Source: Deltaproteobacteria bacterium | Lineage (GTDB): Bacteria > Desulfobacterota > Syntrophia > Syntrophales > UBA2185 | DNA: 59,834 nucleotides | Reading direction: 5' to 3' | Assembly: GCA_026388545.1 (NCBI GenBank) | Contig: JAPLJS010000104.1 | Coordinates: 1-59,834 of the forward strand | In this document: piece by piece, positions 19,629 through 29,469 of the stretch | Layout: each line of letters begins with the position of its first letter | Position numbering within the stretch: position 1 is the first letter of the stretch | Program-made: the position numbers and the translations under genes | Notes under the pieces: generated by a model | Seen by the model: only the letters and a program-made list of their open reading frames with translations | Told to the model about the DNA's origin: nothing | Database searches by the model: none

Positions 19629-20570
19629 TTAAAATCTATAGTTAACCATTAAATGATTGGAAGAAGTTGCAGGATCATGTCTGATAGAAATGGAGCTTGT
19701 TTCCTGCAAATGCCTAATGAAATCTTCTTTGTTTCTCTTATTGTATTTATGGGCACTACTCGCAGCACTGTAGATATTGCCTGTATACCAGCCAATTTCA
19801 AAGAATGATACGATTCCTCCTGCAAAATAATTTTCATGATGAAACAGTTCTACAGCAGAAACAATGAAAGCAACGTTCAATAGAAAGGCAACAAGGGCAT
19901 CTCTGGGTCTTTCCGTATAAAGATGGCCGGCGCCAGGAAGAACTGCGGCAAGAGTGCCTGCAACGGCAGGTGATTTTTGCGGTATATCATCAATATATCC
20001 GAGACTCGAATACATTATATTTGCTGATTCAGACAGCGGGCTATTTTTCGGTACAAGTAAAAATCTTTTTCGAGCCTCCTGCCATTCTTCCTTTTCCATC
20101 ATGATGAGGGCGCTTTGATAAATGGCTTTATCAGTAAAGTCATTTGATTTAGATCTTATGATATCCTGGAATGTTGAAAGGGAATCACGGTATCGTTTCA
20201 GTTGTTTCTCTGCCATTCCCTTGAGGTACAGGGCCTCCGTCGACATACTGCTTTGAGGATATTGTGTCGTAAATAATGCGAAAGTATTGATAGCTTCATG
20301 CCATCTTTTCGCTCTGAAATAGCTTTCACCTATCCTGAATGCGGATTTTTCGATAAGCTCATTTTGGGGAAAATAAAAGATAAACCGTTTGTACTCAGTA
20401 ATAGCCCTATAATAATCCCCCTCGGTAAAGAGCGCTTCCGCAAATGCGAACTGTTTCGCAGGGTTGTCGGCCTGCCCTTCTGAGGCCTGGGTACAGAGCG
20501 GAAGCAAAATATTCGCGAGCGCCAGTATAAAGATAGTGAACTGATAATGTCTCTTAAAAGGATTATTCAT
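19629..20570 (-). CDS. Exported TPR protein with C-terminal membrane segments
   Basis: A 313-residue protein. A signal peptide (about 1-29, ending TQAS) precedes several TPR-like helical pairs (about 40-190; ALFTEGDYYRAITEYKRFI, YLKGMAEKQLKRYRDSLSTF). From about residue 205 the protein changes character: VAGTLAAVLPGAGHLYTERPRDALVAF and two hydrophobic stretches, a PGAGxxY motif shared with several small membrane-protein families. It is probably periplasmic with an envelope-embedded tail. No enzymatic role is evident. It lies 66 nt after iorB on the same strand. Confidence 0.75.
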   Translation of the reverse strand: MNNPFKRHYQFTIFILALANILLPLCTQASEGQADNPAKQFAFAEALFTEGDYYRAITEYKRFIFYFPQNELIEKSAFRIGESYFRAKRWHEAINTFALFTTQYPQSSMSTEALYLKGMAEKQLKRYRDSLSTFQDIIRSKSNDFTDKAIYQSALIMMEKEEWQEARKRFLLVPKNSPLSESANIMYSSLGYIDDIPQKSPAVAGTLAAVLPGAGHLYTERPRDALVAFLLNVAFIVSAVELFHHENYFAGGIVSFFEIGWYTGNIYSAASSAHKYNKRNKEDFIRHLQETSSISIRHDPATSSNHLMVNYRF

Positions 20571-20636
20571 AATGCTTGCGTAAAAGAGACAAATTGTTGG
20601 CTATGCTCATCGCCTGCCTTCACACGGATTTTAATT

Positions 20637-21221
20637 TCAAGCTTCTCTTCCTAAATGGAATGCCTTGAGATTTGCGTTCACAACTTTTTCTGGAAAGGAT
20701 TCGCGAAGTACCTTCTCCCATAAAGTGACATCCACTTTCAAAAAAGAAGATATGACGCCCAGAAGTGCCGTATTTTCTGCCCTGATATTTCCTGCTTGCA
20801 CTGCAATATCGCGAGCGTTGACGACTTTGACCGTTTTGAAAGCTTGGTTCACTAACTCAATAACATTATGCGGATATTTCGCATCTCCTAAATTAACGGA
20901 AGGAGGATACAGTTCTACTTGATTGATTACGACAGTGCCGTTTGGTTTCATAAAATCGAGGTAACGAAGTGTCTCCAATTTCTCAAATGAGACAAGGATA
21001 TCTACGTCACCTTTTTTTGCGATTGGTGAATACACCTTCTGTCCATATCGGACATGGCTGGTCACACACCCTCCACGCTGGGCCATTCCATGGACTTCAC
21101 TTTTCTTTACATCCATACCAACTTCCATCATAACAAGACATAAAATGTCACTTGCCCTGAGTATTCCCTGACCGCCGACACCCGCGAGGAGAATACTTTT
21201 CACAGCACTATTTTTTTTCAT
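20637..21221 (-). CDS. iorB: Indolepyruvate:ferredoxin oxidoreductase beta subunit
   Basis: IorB supplies the gamma-type 2-oxoacid oxidoreductase domain. With IorA it oxidises aryl pyruvates, reversibly, to aryl-acetyl-CoA and reduced ferredoxin. The start chosen at 21221 gives MKKNSAVKSILLAGVGGQGI and 194 residues, the family length, 4 nt after the iorA stop. The frame is open for 48 more codons upstream, inside iorA. Key motifs are GVGGQGILRASDIL, the KKSEVHGMAQRGGCVTSHVRYG region, and a C-terminal FxxALLG-like stretch. It is translationally coupled to iorA. Confidence 0.93.
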   Translation of the reverse strand: MKKNSAVKSILLAGVGGQGILRASDILCLVMMEVGMDVKKSEVHGMAQRGGCVTSHVRYGQKVYSPIAKKGDVDILVSFEKLETLRYLDFMKPNGTVVINQVELYPPSVNLGDAKYPHNVIELVNQAFKTVKVVNARDIAVQAGNIRAENTALLGVISSFLKVDVTLWEKVLRESFPEKVVNANLKAFHLGREA

Positions 21222-21225
21222 TATA

Positions 21226-23019
21226 TTATAACACCTCGACAATAGCGCCGGCCTTGCATACCTGCTGACATAGAGTACAGCCATTGCAAAGGTCACGATC
21301 AATAAATGCGATACCTTCCTGTTTTTTCGCATTTTTCTTAACTTTTTCAACAGGCATATCTTCAAACCTCATCCAGGAGATTGGCGGACATCCAAGACCA
21401 AGGCACAATCTGCACCCGGTACACTTATTCTCATCAATTTCAAGTGGTTTTCTAACATCATTCATATTCCGCTTGAACAGAACGCATGATCTTCTCGATA
21501 TAACAACTGAAGGACCTGGCTTCGATAATTCTTCTTTCATTACGTTCCGTGTTGTTGTGATGTCATAGGGATCGATCACACGGATGCTATCAATCCCTAG
21601 TGCAGAGGCAAGTGTTATAAAATCAAGCTCTTTTGTTTTTTCTCCCTGCAGGGTATATCCGGTAGCGGGATGTTCCTGCATACCTGTCATGGCGGTTGTC
21701 CTGTTGTCACAGATAACAATGACGGCATCACTTCTGTTATAGGCCATGTTTAAGAGCGGTGTAATGCCGGAATGAATAAACGTGGCGTCCCCGATAACAC
21801 CAACAACCTTTCCTTTTCCCTTATCTTTTAAAGCCTTGCTCATACCATGCGCCATGCCGATACTTGCCCCCATGCAGATACATGAGTGAAGACCTTCCAA
21901 GGGCTTCATGAAGGATAAGGTATAACAACCTATATCTCCCGAGACAAATGCCTTCAGCTTTCCGAGTACATAAAACAGACCTCTGTGGGGGCAACCGGCG
22001 CACAGATTCGGTGGTCTTGGTGGAATCGTTACATCCGGTAAACTGACTATTGAGGTTTTTTTGCCTTTTATGGCAGTTTCGATCACACCCGGATCAAACT
22101 CGTTTGTGTAAGGAAAGACTTCTTTGCCGATGACCTTGATACCCATTGCCAACACCTGTTCTTGAATAAAAGGGTCTAGCTCCTCAATAACATAGAGTAT
22201 TTTTACTTTGGAGGCAAAATCACGGATCAGATCAGAGGGTATTGGATAAACCATCCCGAGCTTTAAATATGAATAATTGGGAAAAATGTCTTTTGCATAG
22301 TTATAAGACATGCCGGATGTAATGATGCCGACTTCGGGATCATTCATTTCAATCTTGTTTTCAGAAAAACTATCGGAAAATTCTCTTAATCGTTTGAGCC
22401 TATTCTCCACTTCTACCCTTCTGACACGTGCGTTGAAAGGAACCATGACATATTTTGAAGTATTAAAATGCAGTGCTGTTCGATCATCCGCGACTGAAGG
22501 ATCTGTAATATTTACAACGGATTTCGAATGGGAAACCCGAGTGGTTGTCCTGAGAAATACGGGAGTATCAAACCTCTCGCTAATATCGAACGCAATTTTT
22601 ATATAATCTTTTGCTTCCTGACTATCTGCAGGCTCAAGCATGGGTATTTTAGCGAATTTAGCATAGTTACGGTTATCCTGCTCATTCTGTGAACTGTGCA
22701 ATGAAGGATCATCGGCACTAATAATAACCAGCGCTCCGTTCGTGCCGGTATAGCTCAGGGTAAAGAGTGGATCGGCCGCAACATTAACCCCGACATGCTT
22801 CATGACAACCATTGCTTTTGCACCCGCCAAAGCTGCGCCAATACCAACCTCAAGGGCAACTTTTTCATTGGGAGACCATTCTGCATAGACACCATCATAT
22901 TGTGCAAATGCTTCCATGATTTCAGTACTTGGAGTCCCCGGATATCCGGAAGCAAAGCGAACTCCACATTCATATGCTCCTCTTGCAATACCCTCGTTTC
23001 CTGACATCAATACCTTCAT
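21226..23019 (-). CDS. iorA: Indolepyruvate:ferredoxin oxidoreductase alpha subunit
   Basis: The 597-residue TPP- and Fe-S-containing subunit. The N-terminal pyrimidine-binding domain begins MSGNEGIARGAYECGVRFASGYPGTPSTEI. The TPP-binding domain carries CAGCPHRG, GDIGCYTLS and VGVIGDATFIHSGI, with the metal-binding GDAT. The C-terminal 60 residues form a two-cluster ferredoxin: CTGCRLCLGLGCP and CNGCTLCQQVCKAGA. In anaerobes it serves in aromatic amino acid catabolism or reductive synthesis. Directly upstream is a repeat element. Confidence 0.95.
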   Translation of the reverse strand: MKVLMSGNEGIARGAYECGVRFASGYPGTPSTEIMEAFAQYDGVYAEWSPNEKVALEVGIGAALAGAKAMVVMKHVGVNVAADPLFTLSYTGTNGALVIISADDPSLHSSQNEQDNRNYAKFAKIPMLEPADSQEAKDYIKIAFDISERFDTPVFLRTTTRVSHSKSVVNITDPSVADDRTALHFNTSKYVMVPFNARVRRVEVENRLKRLREFSDSFSENKIEMNDPEVGIITSGMSYNYAKDIFPNYSYLKLGMVYPIPSDLIRDFASKVKILYVIEELDPFIQEQVLAMGIKVIGKEVFPYTNEFDPGVIETAIKGKKTSIVSLPDVTIPPRPPNLCAGCPHRGLFYVLGKLKAFVSGDIGCYTLSFMKPLEGLHSCICMGASIGMAHGMSKALKDKGKGKVVGVIGDATFIHSGITPLLNMAYNRSDAVIVICDNRTTAMTGMQEHPATGYTLQGEKTKELDFITLASALGIDSIRVIDPYDITTTRNVMKEELSKPGPSVVISRRSCVLFKRNMNDVRKPLEIDENKCTGCRLCLGLGCPPISWMRFEDMPVEKVKKNAKKQEGIAFIDRDLCNGCTLCQQVCKAGAIVEVL

Positions 23020-23102
23020 ACTTTTTTTGTATTCCTTTTATGGTTTTTTCTGCCAAACCAGCTATAAAAATAGCTTGTCTTCAACTGATAGTTGATGGTC
23101 TC

Positions 23103-23239
23103 GTAAAAAGTCGAATTTCCCCTCCCCTCGTGGGAGGGGATTAAGGGGAGGGGGAACATAACTAATTGATATTTAATAAGTATCACCCTCACCTCAGTCC
23201 TCTCCCATCAAGGGAGAGGAGGTATTTAAGACTTTTTAC
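23103..23239. repeat. 137-bp MITE-like repeat with 10-bp terminal inverted repeats
   Basis: The element is bounded by GTAAAAAGTC (23103-23112) and GACTTTTTAC (23230-23239). Inside are GC-rich palindromes: CCCCTCCCNNGTGGGAGGGG, and CCTCTCCCATCAAGGGAGAGG near the right end. A related unit starting with the same terminal decamer lies at 34211, and a third homologue lies at 40949-41068. It carries no coding capacity. It sits between iorA and a TPR gene and nearly touches the stop of the latter. Confidence 0.75.
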
Positions 23240-23246
23240 TAGTTCG

Positions 23247-23927
23247 TCATATAGTTGATATTTTTCTTTTTAAAAGATGCTCCATGGAAGGATCTGTAGT
23301 TTTACTGAGTGCTTTTTGATAATATTCTAATGCTTTTTCTTTGTTTTTCATCTCTTCGTAAATCCTCGCAATATTTCTGTACGTTATACCTTCAAAGCTC
23401 CCGGCGGATTTGATAGATGCGGCTTTCTCGAATGACTCCAGGGCATTCTTCAAATCGTTTTTCACCTCGTAACAGTATCCCAATCCATTATATGCGAGAA
23501 TTTTCCAATCGTTGCCCTCCGGCGCTTCTTTAAGAAATTCAGTATAAGCCTTTATTGAAGCATCAATATCACCGAGATTGTAGTAGATATTCCCCAATTG
23601 ATAATTTGCCATCATGGCCGCTTTTGAGCCTTGATATTGAGTCACGATATCTTGGTACATTTTCACAGTATTTTGATCCGGGCTACCCCCTTGCAGGGTA
23701 ATTTTCATGCCTTCAAACTGGGACTTTGCATAGAGCTTCTGTGCATTATTCTCGTAATTCATCCGGTACAGATACCAGCCGGATGAAAGCAAGGCGATTA
23801 ATGTGATAATGCCGGATATCAAATAAATCTTCTGTTTGTTTTCCGATACATAAACGGTAAATTTGTTTAATATTAATTGTAATGTATCAGGCTTCTCAAG
23901 TTCCTTCTTTGTCATTTTTCCTGCCAT
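23247..23927 (-). CDS. Membrane-anchored TPR protein
   Basis: A 226-residue protein with a cytoplasmic N-terminus, one transmembrane helix (about residues 36-54, IYLISGIITLIALLSSGWYLY) and three or more TPR units (about 85-220; AMMANYQLGNIYYNLGDIDASI, LAYNGLGYCYEVKNDLKNAL, GITYRNIARIYEEMKNKEKALEYY). The layout resembles YfgM-like proteins that face the periplasm and scaffold envelope complexes, though similarity is only structural. It is the last gene of the hom-apgM-thioesterase run, 12 nt after the thioesterase. Confidence 0.8.
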   Translation of the reverse strand: MAGKMTKKELEKPDTLQLILNKFTVYVSENKQKIYLISGIITLIALLSSGWYLYRMNYENNAQKLYAKSQFEGMKITLQGGSPDQNTVKMYQDIVTQYQGSKAAMMANYQLGNIYYNLGDIDASIKAYTEFLKEAPEGNDWKILAYNGLGYCYEVKNDLKNALESFEKAASIKSAGSFEGITYRNIARIYEEMKNKEKALEYYQKALSKTTDPSMEHLLKRKISTI

Positions 23928-23939
23928 AGTGTTTTCCTG

Positions 23940-24356
23940 TCAAAAATTTAATTGCATCTGCTCATTGAGCTTTTCTACGATAAATGATGGTATCCTGACT
24001 ATTTTCCCGAGGTTATTTGTACAGGCGTGAACGGTATATCCTTCGACGAGAATCTTCTCTTTGTCTTCATCCGAGATGGTATAGTTAAATTTCATGCTCG
24101 CCCTTTTAAGATATTCCATTTCAGTTTCAACAATAATGATCTGGTCATATCTTGCCGGCAGCAAATAGTGGCAATATGCCTCAGTCAATGGCAGGTTATA
24201 ACCCTGCGATTCCATTTGTGCATATACTATGCCTATGCTTCTGAGGAGTTCTGTTCGTCCTATCTCGAACCATTTGATATAATTGGTATGATAAACGATA
24301 CCCATCGCATCCGTATCCGCGTAAATTACACGTATCTTAACGTGATTTCTCTTCAA
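23940..24356 (-). CDS. YbgC-like acyl-CoA thioesterase (hot-dog fold)
   Basis: A 138-residue single hot-dog domain. VIYADTDAMGIVYHTNYIKWFE contains the conserved Asp and the Y-H-x-N-Y segment of the 4-hydroxybenzoyl-CoA/YbgC thioesterase family. The enzyme hydrolyses small acyl-CoAs in the cytosol; the exact substrate is not determinable. Its start overlaps the apgM end by 20 nt, so translation is probably coupled. Confidence 0.88.
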   Translation of the reverse strand: MKRNHVKIRVIYADTDAMGIVYHTNYIKWFEIGRTELLRSIGIVYAQMESQGYNLPLTEAYCHYLLPARYDQIIIVETEMEYLKRASMKFNYTISDEDKEKILVEGYTVHACTNNLGKIVRIPSFIVEKLNEQMQLNF

Positions 24357-25566
24357 TAAATCCCCTCCAATCCTTGATGAATTTATCCATAAGAATGTGG
24401 CCAGGTGATATCATCACGTCATTATTGCTTGCCGATGACTCACTAAAGGCTGAACCGTTTTTTAAATTTTCCCTTTCATCGGAAGACAGTAGTGCAAATG
24501 GAGATGGGTCGGATGCGTGTGTCTTTAGCCTGATGGGTGTAGGATGATCGCTTAAAACCATCAGCCTGAATGGAGCGAGTCCATAAATTTCATTCAAGAT
24601 AGTGCCGACTATCTTTTCATCAAAATCTTCAATAGCCTTAACCTTGCCTTCAATGTTTCCTTCATGACCCATTTCATCCGGGGCTTCAACGTGTACAAAT
24701 ATAAAATCGATCTCCTTTAAGGCATCCAGGGCCTTTTTTGCCTTTCCAAGATAATTAGTATCACTATACCCCGTCGCCCCATCAACACGGATGACTTTAA
24801 GGCCTGCGTAAATACCAATACCATTTAAAAGGTCAACGGCCGATATCATTCCACCCTGTAAACCATATTTATCGGTCAATTTAATAAACTTCGGGACCCT
24901 TCCCTGCCCCCATAACCATAGGGAGCTTGCCGGTTTTTTGCCCTCCGCACTACGTAATCGGTTCACAGGATGATCTTTCAAAATATCCTGAGAACGTTCC
25001 ATGAGATGGTTTATCTGTTCCGCACCATCACCCCGAGGCAGATACTCTCTGATCGCTTTTCCGGTGATGTCATGCGGAGGTGTTGTCTGAAGAAGGGATT
25101 TTCCATCCTTCCAGACAAAAAGGTGTCTGTAGCTTACCCCGGGATAGAATTGAAAGCTATCCGTTCCCATCTCTTTATTTATATCAGTTATTATTGTCTT
25201 TGCTTCTTGTGATGTTATATGCCCCGCGGTAAAGTCTTCCATTATGTGTTGTTCACTTCTGTCCAAAGTCACAAGATTGCAGCGAAAGGCTACATCATCT
25301 TCTCCAAGTTGAACCCCCATGTTCGCTGCTTCCAGAGGACCACGACCGGTGTAGTATTCTTGCGGATTATATCCGAGCACAGTCATAATGGCTACATCAC
25401 TCCCCGGTGAAAACCCAGCGGGTATAGTATCGATCAGTCCCAATGTTCCTTCTTTCGCAATCTTATCCATATTGGGGGTGCGGGCGTATTCCAACGGTGT
25501 TTTACCGTTTAGTTCTTCCAAAGGATAATCCGCCATACCATCGCCAAGAAGGATAATGTACTTCAT
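24337..25566 (-). CDS. apgM: Archaeal-type cofactor-independent phosphoglycerate mutase family
   Basis: A 409-residue metalloenzyme of the alkaline phosphatase superfamily. MKYIILLGDGMADYPLEEL has the first metal Asp. SPGSDVAIMTVLGYNPQEYYTGRGPLEA contains the phosphorylated Ser. HVEAPDEMGHEGN and VLSDHPTPIRLKTHASDPSPFA supply the remaining metal ligands. The gene overlaps the hom stop by one base (TAATG). Besides interconverting 3- and 2-phosphoglycerate, family members next to threonine genes have been proposed to act as homoserine kinase. The tight coupling here supports that as an inference; glycolytic mutase remains possible. Confidence 0.87.
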   Translation of the reverse strand: MKYIILLGDGMADYPLEELNGKTPLEYARTPNMDKIAKEGTLGLIDTIPAGFSPGSDVAIMTVLGYNPQEYYTGRGPLEAANMGVQLGEDDVAFRCNLVTLDRSEQHIMEDFTAGHITSQEAKTIITDINKEMGTDSFQFYPGVSYRHLFVWKDGKSLLQTTPPHDITGKAIREYLPRGDGAEQINHLMERSQDILKDHPVNRLRSAEGKKPASSLWLWGQGRVPKFIKLTDKYGLQGGMISAVDLLNGIGIYAGLKVIRVDGATGYSDTNYLGKAKKALDALKEIDFIFVHVEAPDEMGHEGNIEGKVKAIEDFDEKIVGTILNEIYGLAPFRLMVLSDHPTPIRLKTHASDPSPFALLSSDERENLKNGSAFSESSASNNDVMISPGHILMDKFIKDWRGFIEEKSR

Positions 25567-26876
25567 TACAGGTTTTCGTCCTCAATTCGTATTACTATTG
25601 TTTTCCCATGAATTATATCAAGTTGATCAATCTCTGTAATTGCTTTCTGCACATCTTTTTCTTGTGACTTATGAGTTGTCATGACGATAGGAACGGGACC
25701 TGCCGCTTGCCTTCCCTTTTGAATAACTGCGGCAATGCTTATATTGTTTTCACCGAGAATTCCGGATATTCTTGAAAGTACTCCCGGCCGGTCCAAGGCA
25801 GAAAACCTGAAATAGTAGTTTGTAAAGATCTCCTCGAAAGACATCAGCTCGATATCGTTAATTACATTTTCTCTCAGTGAACGTGCCGGCACCCTCCCCG
25901 ATATTCCTTTCACTATATTCCGCGAAACATCAATAACGTCAGCGATTACAGCGCTTGCTGTCGGCATCATCCCTGCGCCTTGACCGTACAGGAAAACAGT
26001 GCCAGATGCGTCACCGACAAAATGAAATGCGTTGAAGTTACCGTTGACATTTGCCAGGAGGTGGTCAAGGGGAATCATAGTAGGATGAATTCTTGCCTCT
26101 ATGGTGTCTCCTCTTTGAATAGCGATGGCGAGCAGTTTGATCCGATAACCGAGTTCACTTGCAAAATCAATATCCTGCCGGCTAATCCCTGAGATACCTT
26201 CTCTGTAGACATCGTCAAGGTTGACCCTCTTGCCGTACGCCAAAGATAATGTAATGGCAAGCTTATGCGCCGTATCGATGCCTTCGATGTCAAATGTCGG
26301 ATCAGCTTCCGCGAAACCGAGTTCCTGGGCTTCCTTCAGCACAACATCGAAAGATTTCCCCTCATCAGTCATTTTACTCAATATATAATTTGATGTGCCG
26401 TTCATAATACCGAAAATTGACTTTATCCGGTTTGCTACAAGACTTTCCTTCAGTGTCTTGATGATGGGGATTGTTCCTCCTACACTTGCCTCGAAGCCGA
26501 TATCAACTCCTTCTTCTTCAGCAGCCTGGAATATTTCATTTCCGTATGCAGCCAAAAGTGCTTTATTGGCAGTAATTACATGCTTTTTTTTACGAATGGC
26601 TTCGAGCATAAACGAGCGAGCCGGCTCATACCCACCAATAAGTTCTATAACAATGGATATTTCAGGATCATTCAGTATTGCTTTCGCATCCTTGGTTAAC
26701 AGCTCTTTCTCAACGGTGACCTGTCTCGGCGTGGTAATATCAAGATCAGCAACTTTCTTAAGAACAAGTTTCGCACCAAGTCGCTTTTGGATGAGTTCAC
26801 TGCTTTCTTGAAGCAGCCTGACTACCCCGGTTCCGATAGTACCGAAGCCGATTAATCCCAGGTTGATCGTTTTCAT
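25566..26876 (-). CDS. hom: Homoserine dehydrogenase
   Basis: NAD(P)H-dependent reduction of aspartate semialdehyde to homoserine, for threonine and methionine synthesis. The N-terminal Rossmann motif is GLIGFGTIGTGVV. TANKALLAAYG, GGTIPIIKTL and NGTSNYILSKM, then AEADPTFDIEGIDTAHKL, are the catalytic-domain signatures. A C-terminal ACT domain (about 350-436; YYFRFSALDRPGVLSRIS) is the usual site of threonine feedback. The length of 436 residues is typical. It is first in a coupled leftward run with apgM, the thioesterase and a TPR gene. Confidence 0.96.
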   Translation of the reverse strand: MKTINLGLIGFGTIGTGVVRLLQESSELIQKRLGAKLVLKKVADLDITTPRQVTVEKELLTKDAKAILNDPEISIVIELIGGYEPARSFMLEAIRKKKHVITANKALLAAYGNEIFQAAEEEGVDIGFEASVGGTIPIIKTLKESLVANRIKSIFGIMNGTSNYILSKMTDEGKSFDVVLKEAQELGFAEADPTFDIEGIDTAHKLAITLSLAYGKRVNLDDVYREGISGISRQDIDFASELGYRIKLLAIAIQRGDTIEARIHPTMIPLDHLLANVNGNFNAFHFVGDASGTVFLYGQGAGMMPTASAVIADVIDVSRNIVKGISGRVPARSLRENVINDIELMSFEEIFTNYYFRFSALDRPGVLSRISGILGENNISIAAVIQKGRQAAGPVPIVMTTHKSQEKDVQKAITEIDQLDIIHGKTIVIRIEDENL

Positions 26877-27009
26877 GAGCTCATACCCTTGTCATTACTT
26901 TTATTTAAGCTTTTTGGCTTTATTACCCGACAAAGTGTGTCCCTGTTTCTAGAACGCTGCAATTTCTATAACAGTTAACCCATATTTGTCAAAGCAAATA
27001 AGCGGTATG

Positions 27010-29469
27010 TTAACCTGTCTTTGCCAGCTCAAGCCTGCCTCCCCATCTGTGCAAGAGAACATCCTTTAATAATGAATGTTCCTTTTTTTCGAGGAGTTGA
27101 TCTTTTTCAATGAATGTGAAGGCATCATTTTTTGCATCATTTAAAATGCGCACATCTCTGAGGATATTAGCGATCAGGAAATCGGGAATGCCTGACTGCC
27201 TGGTACCCATAAATTCACCGGGGCCCCTAATGGCTAAATCTTCCTCAGCGATTTTAAAACCATCATTTGTCTCTTCCATAACAGAGAGTCTTCTTCTTGA
27301 ATCCTCAGAACCTTTGCGTTGCGACATTAAAACACAGTATGAAGGAATATCACTCCTTCCAACACGTCCTCTTAATTGATGTAATTGTGACAGTCCGAAT
27401 CTCTCCGCATGTTCTATCACCATCAGTGATGCCTGGGGAATATCAATCCCCACTTCAATGACGGTTGTGGAAACGAGGATGTCGATCTCTTTATTTAAAA
27501 AACCTGTCATTACCTGATCTTTTTCTTTTCCTTTCATTCTGCCGTGAATCAGCCCTACCCTGTTGTCCGGAAATACATTCTCTTGCAGGTGTTCCGCCAT
27601 TCTCGTCGCATCTTTCAGATCAAGATTTTCAGATTCCTCAACCAAAGGATAAACGATGAAGGCTTGGTTTCCTTTCTTTAACTCCATACGGATTATTTCG
27701 TAAACCCTGGTTCGTTGCTCTTCAAAAAACACCTTTGTCCTAATTTCTTTCCGTCCGGGAGGATATTCATCAATCACTGAAATATCTAAATCTCCATATA
27801 CCGTCATGGCAAGCGTCCTCGGAATGGGGGTTGCTGTCATAACTAAAACGTCAGGGTTTACACCCTTATTTCTCAGAGATGCTCTCTGGATAACACCAAA
27901 GCGATGCTGTTCATCGACAACGACAAATCCGAGATTCCGAAAAGTGACATCTTCCTGGATCAACGCATGGGTGCCGACTATGATATGAACCTCTCCTTCT
28001 TCTGTATTTTCATAAATTTTCCGTCTTTCCGTATTTTTTGTACCGCTGGTAAGCAAAACAACCTTTAATCCAAGCTGATCGGCCCAGTGGTTAATACGTT
28101 TATAGTGCTGCTCTGCCAGAATCTCCGTTGGCGCCATTATTGCCGCCTGGTACCCATTTTTACAGGCAATAACCATTGCTGCCATGGAAACTACTGTTTT
28201 ACCGCACCCTACATCTCCCTGCAGAAGTCTGTTCATGCTAAAGGTCTTCTCCATATCAGCTTCGATTTCTCTAATTACTCTTTTTTGAGCATCGGTTAAG
28301 CCAAAAGGAAGAATCTTATAAAATTTATTAAGAAGATCTCCTCCCGTCTTAAATGCGATACCTTTGTCCAGGATATTCCCCTTTCTCTTCAGAGCTATGC
28401 CCAACTGAAGAAAAAAAAATTCATCATAAATAAGTCTTTGGTGTGCCCATGATCGCATTTCGTTGTAGGCTTCAATATCTTCGCTAATTGCAGGAAAGTG
28501 AATGCTTCTTAAAGCATTGTCAATATCCTCAAAATTTCGTTTTCTACATATTTCTTCGGGTATGGGGCTCAAAATATATTGTGAATAATTTTCGATCACA
28601 TAGGCCATGATTCTTCTGATATACTTCTGGTGAAGGCCTTCCGTCTCGGAATAAACAGGAACAATCCTTTTAAAATGGAGGAGATTATCCTTGATTTCAT
28701 CGTCGTCCAGAATTTCGAAGTCCGGGTGGATCATATCTTTACCGAGAAGGTAACTGCTTACTTCACCGGTCATTATAACGCGCATACCTTTTTTGAAAAT
28801 TCTTTTCAGGTACGTGTGATTCCCTTTGAACCATTTGGCTGTAAGCACCCCACTCCCATCGTCTATGGTAACCTCGTAAACTTTTCTCTTCTTGTAAAAC
28901 CTGGTATCTATCCTGACAACGTTACCGATAACTGTTTCCCGTGCACCAAACCTGACTGATTGAATATCTTTTATAGTGCGCCTGTCCTCGTATCTTCTCG
29001 GTACAAAATAAAGTAAATCCTCAACAGTTCTTAAGCCTTTCTTTTCAAGTAAAACAGAAATTTTTGGTCCCACCCCTTTTATAAACTGTACGGGAAGGGA
29101 TAATTTCTCTAAACTGAGCTCACCAGTATTCAATCGTTGGACCGAATCGTCATTTTGAATGTCATCTTTGACAAATTCTTTCATTTTATTTAAGTGAAGA
29201 ATTGCTTTTTCTATGCGCTCCTTTTTGTCTTCTAATTGTTTTTTATCAAAGCCCAGAATTGCTTCTTCAAATCCGGAAATGGTATCTCCCCATGTCATAA
29301 CAGAGTCTTCTTGCATTGCATACATTGACAATTCGTTTTTCAGTTGCTTTAAGAATGTCGTCATTGTTCCTTCAAAGTCCTTGATGAGCGGCAGATGCTT
29401 ATATGAGTCTTTTGATAAGAACATAAGCGGCGCCTCTATTTTTTCAAGGATTGCTTTCAATGATTCCAT
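27010..29469 (-). CDS. recG: ATP-dependent DNA helicase RecG
   Basis: RecG remodels stalled forks and branched DNA. The 819-residue protein has an N-terminal extension (about 110 residues) before the wedge/OB domain (SLPVQFIKGVGPKISVLLEKKGL, TVIGNVVRIDTRFY). The helicase motifs follow: Walker A LLQGDVGCGKTVV, DEQHRFGVIQR (motif II), MTATPIPRTLAM (III), and VSTTVIEVGIDIPQASLMVIEHAERFGLSQLHQLRGRVGRS (IV-VI, which includes QLRGRVGR). A terminal GTRQSG stretch is also characteristic. It is divergent from purM across a 155-bp gap. Confidence 0.96.
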   Translation of the reverse strand: MESLKAILEKIEAPLMFLSKDSYKHLPLIKDFEGTMTTFLKQLKNELSMYAMQEDSVMTWGDTISGFEEAILGFDKKQLEDKKERIEKAILHLNKMKEFVKDDIQNDDSVQRLNTGELSLEKLSLPVQFIKGVGPKISVLLEKKGLRTVEDLLYFVPRRYEDRRTIKDIQSVRFGARETVIGNVVRIDTRFYKKRKVYEVTIDDGSGVLTAKWFKGNHTYLKRIFKKGMRVIMTGEVSSYLLGKDMIHPDFEILDDDEIKDNLLHFKRIVPVYSETEGLHQKYIRRIMAYVIENYSQYILSPIPEEICRKRNFEDIDNALRSIHFPAISEDIEAYNEMRSWAHQRLIYDEFFFLQLGIALKRKGNILDKGIAFKTGGDLLNKFYKILPFGLTDAQKRVIREIEADMEKTFSMNRLLQGDVGCGKTVVSMAAMVIACKNGYQAAIMAPTEILAEQHYKRINHWADQLGLKVVLLTSGTKNTERRKIYENTEEGEVHIIVGTHALIQEDVTFRNLGFVVVDEQHRFGVIQRASLRNKGVNPDVLVMTATPIPRTLAMTVYGDLDISVIDEYPPGRKEIRTKVFFEEQRTRVYEIIRMELKKGNQAFIVYPLVEESENLDLKDATRMAEHLQENVFPDNRVGLIHGRMKGKEKDQVMTGFLNKEIDILVSTTVIEVGIDIPQASLMVIEHAERFGLSQLHQLRGRVGRSDIPSYCVLMSQRKGSEDSRRRLSVMEETNDGFKIAEEDLAIRGPGEFMGTRQSGIPDFLIANILRDVRILNDAKNDAFTFIEKDQLLEKKEHSLLKDVLLHRWGGRLELAKTG

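Noticed and set aside
21222-21365. 48-residue N-terminal extension of IorB
   Set aside because: It lies inside iorA, and homologues begin at KSILLAGVGGQG.
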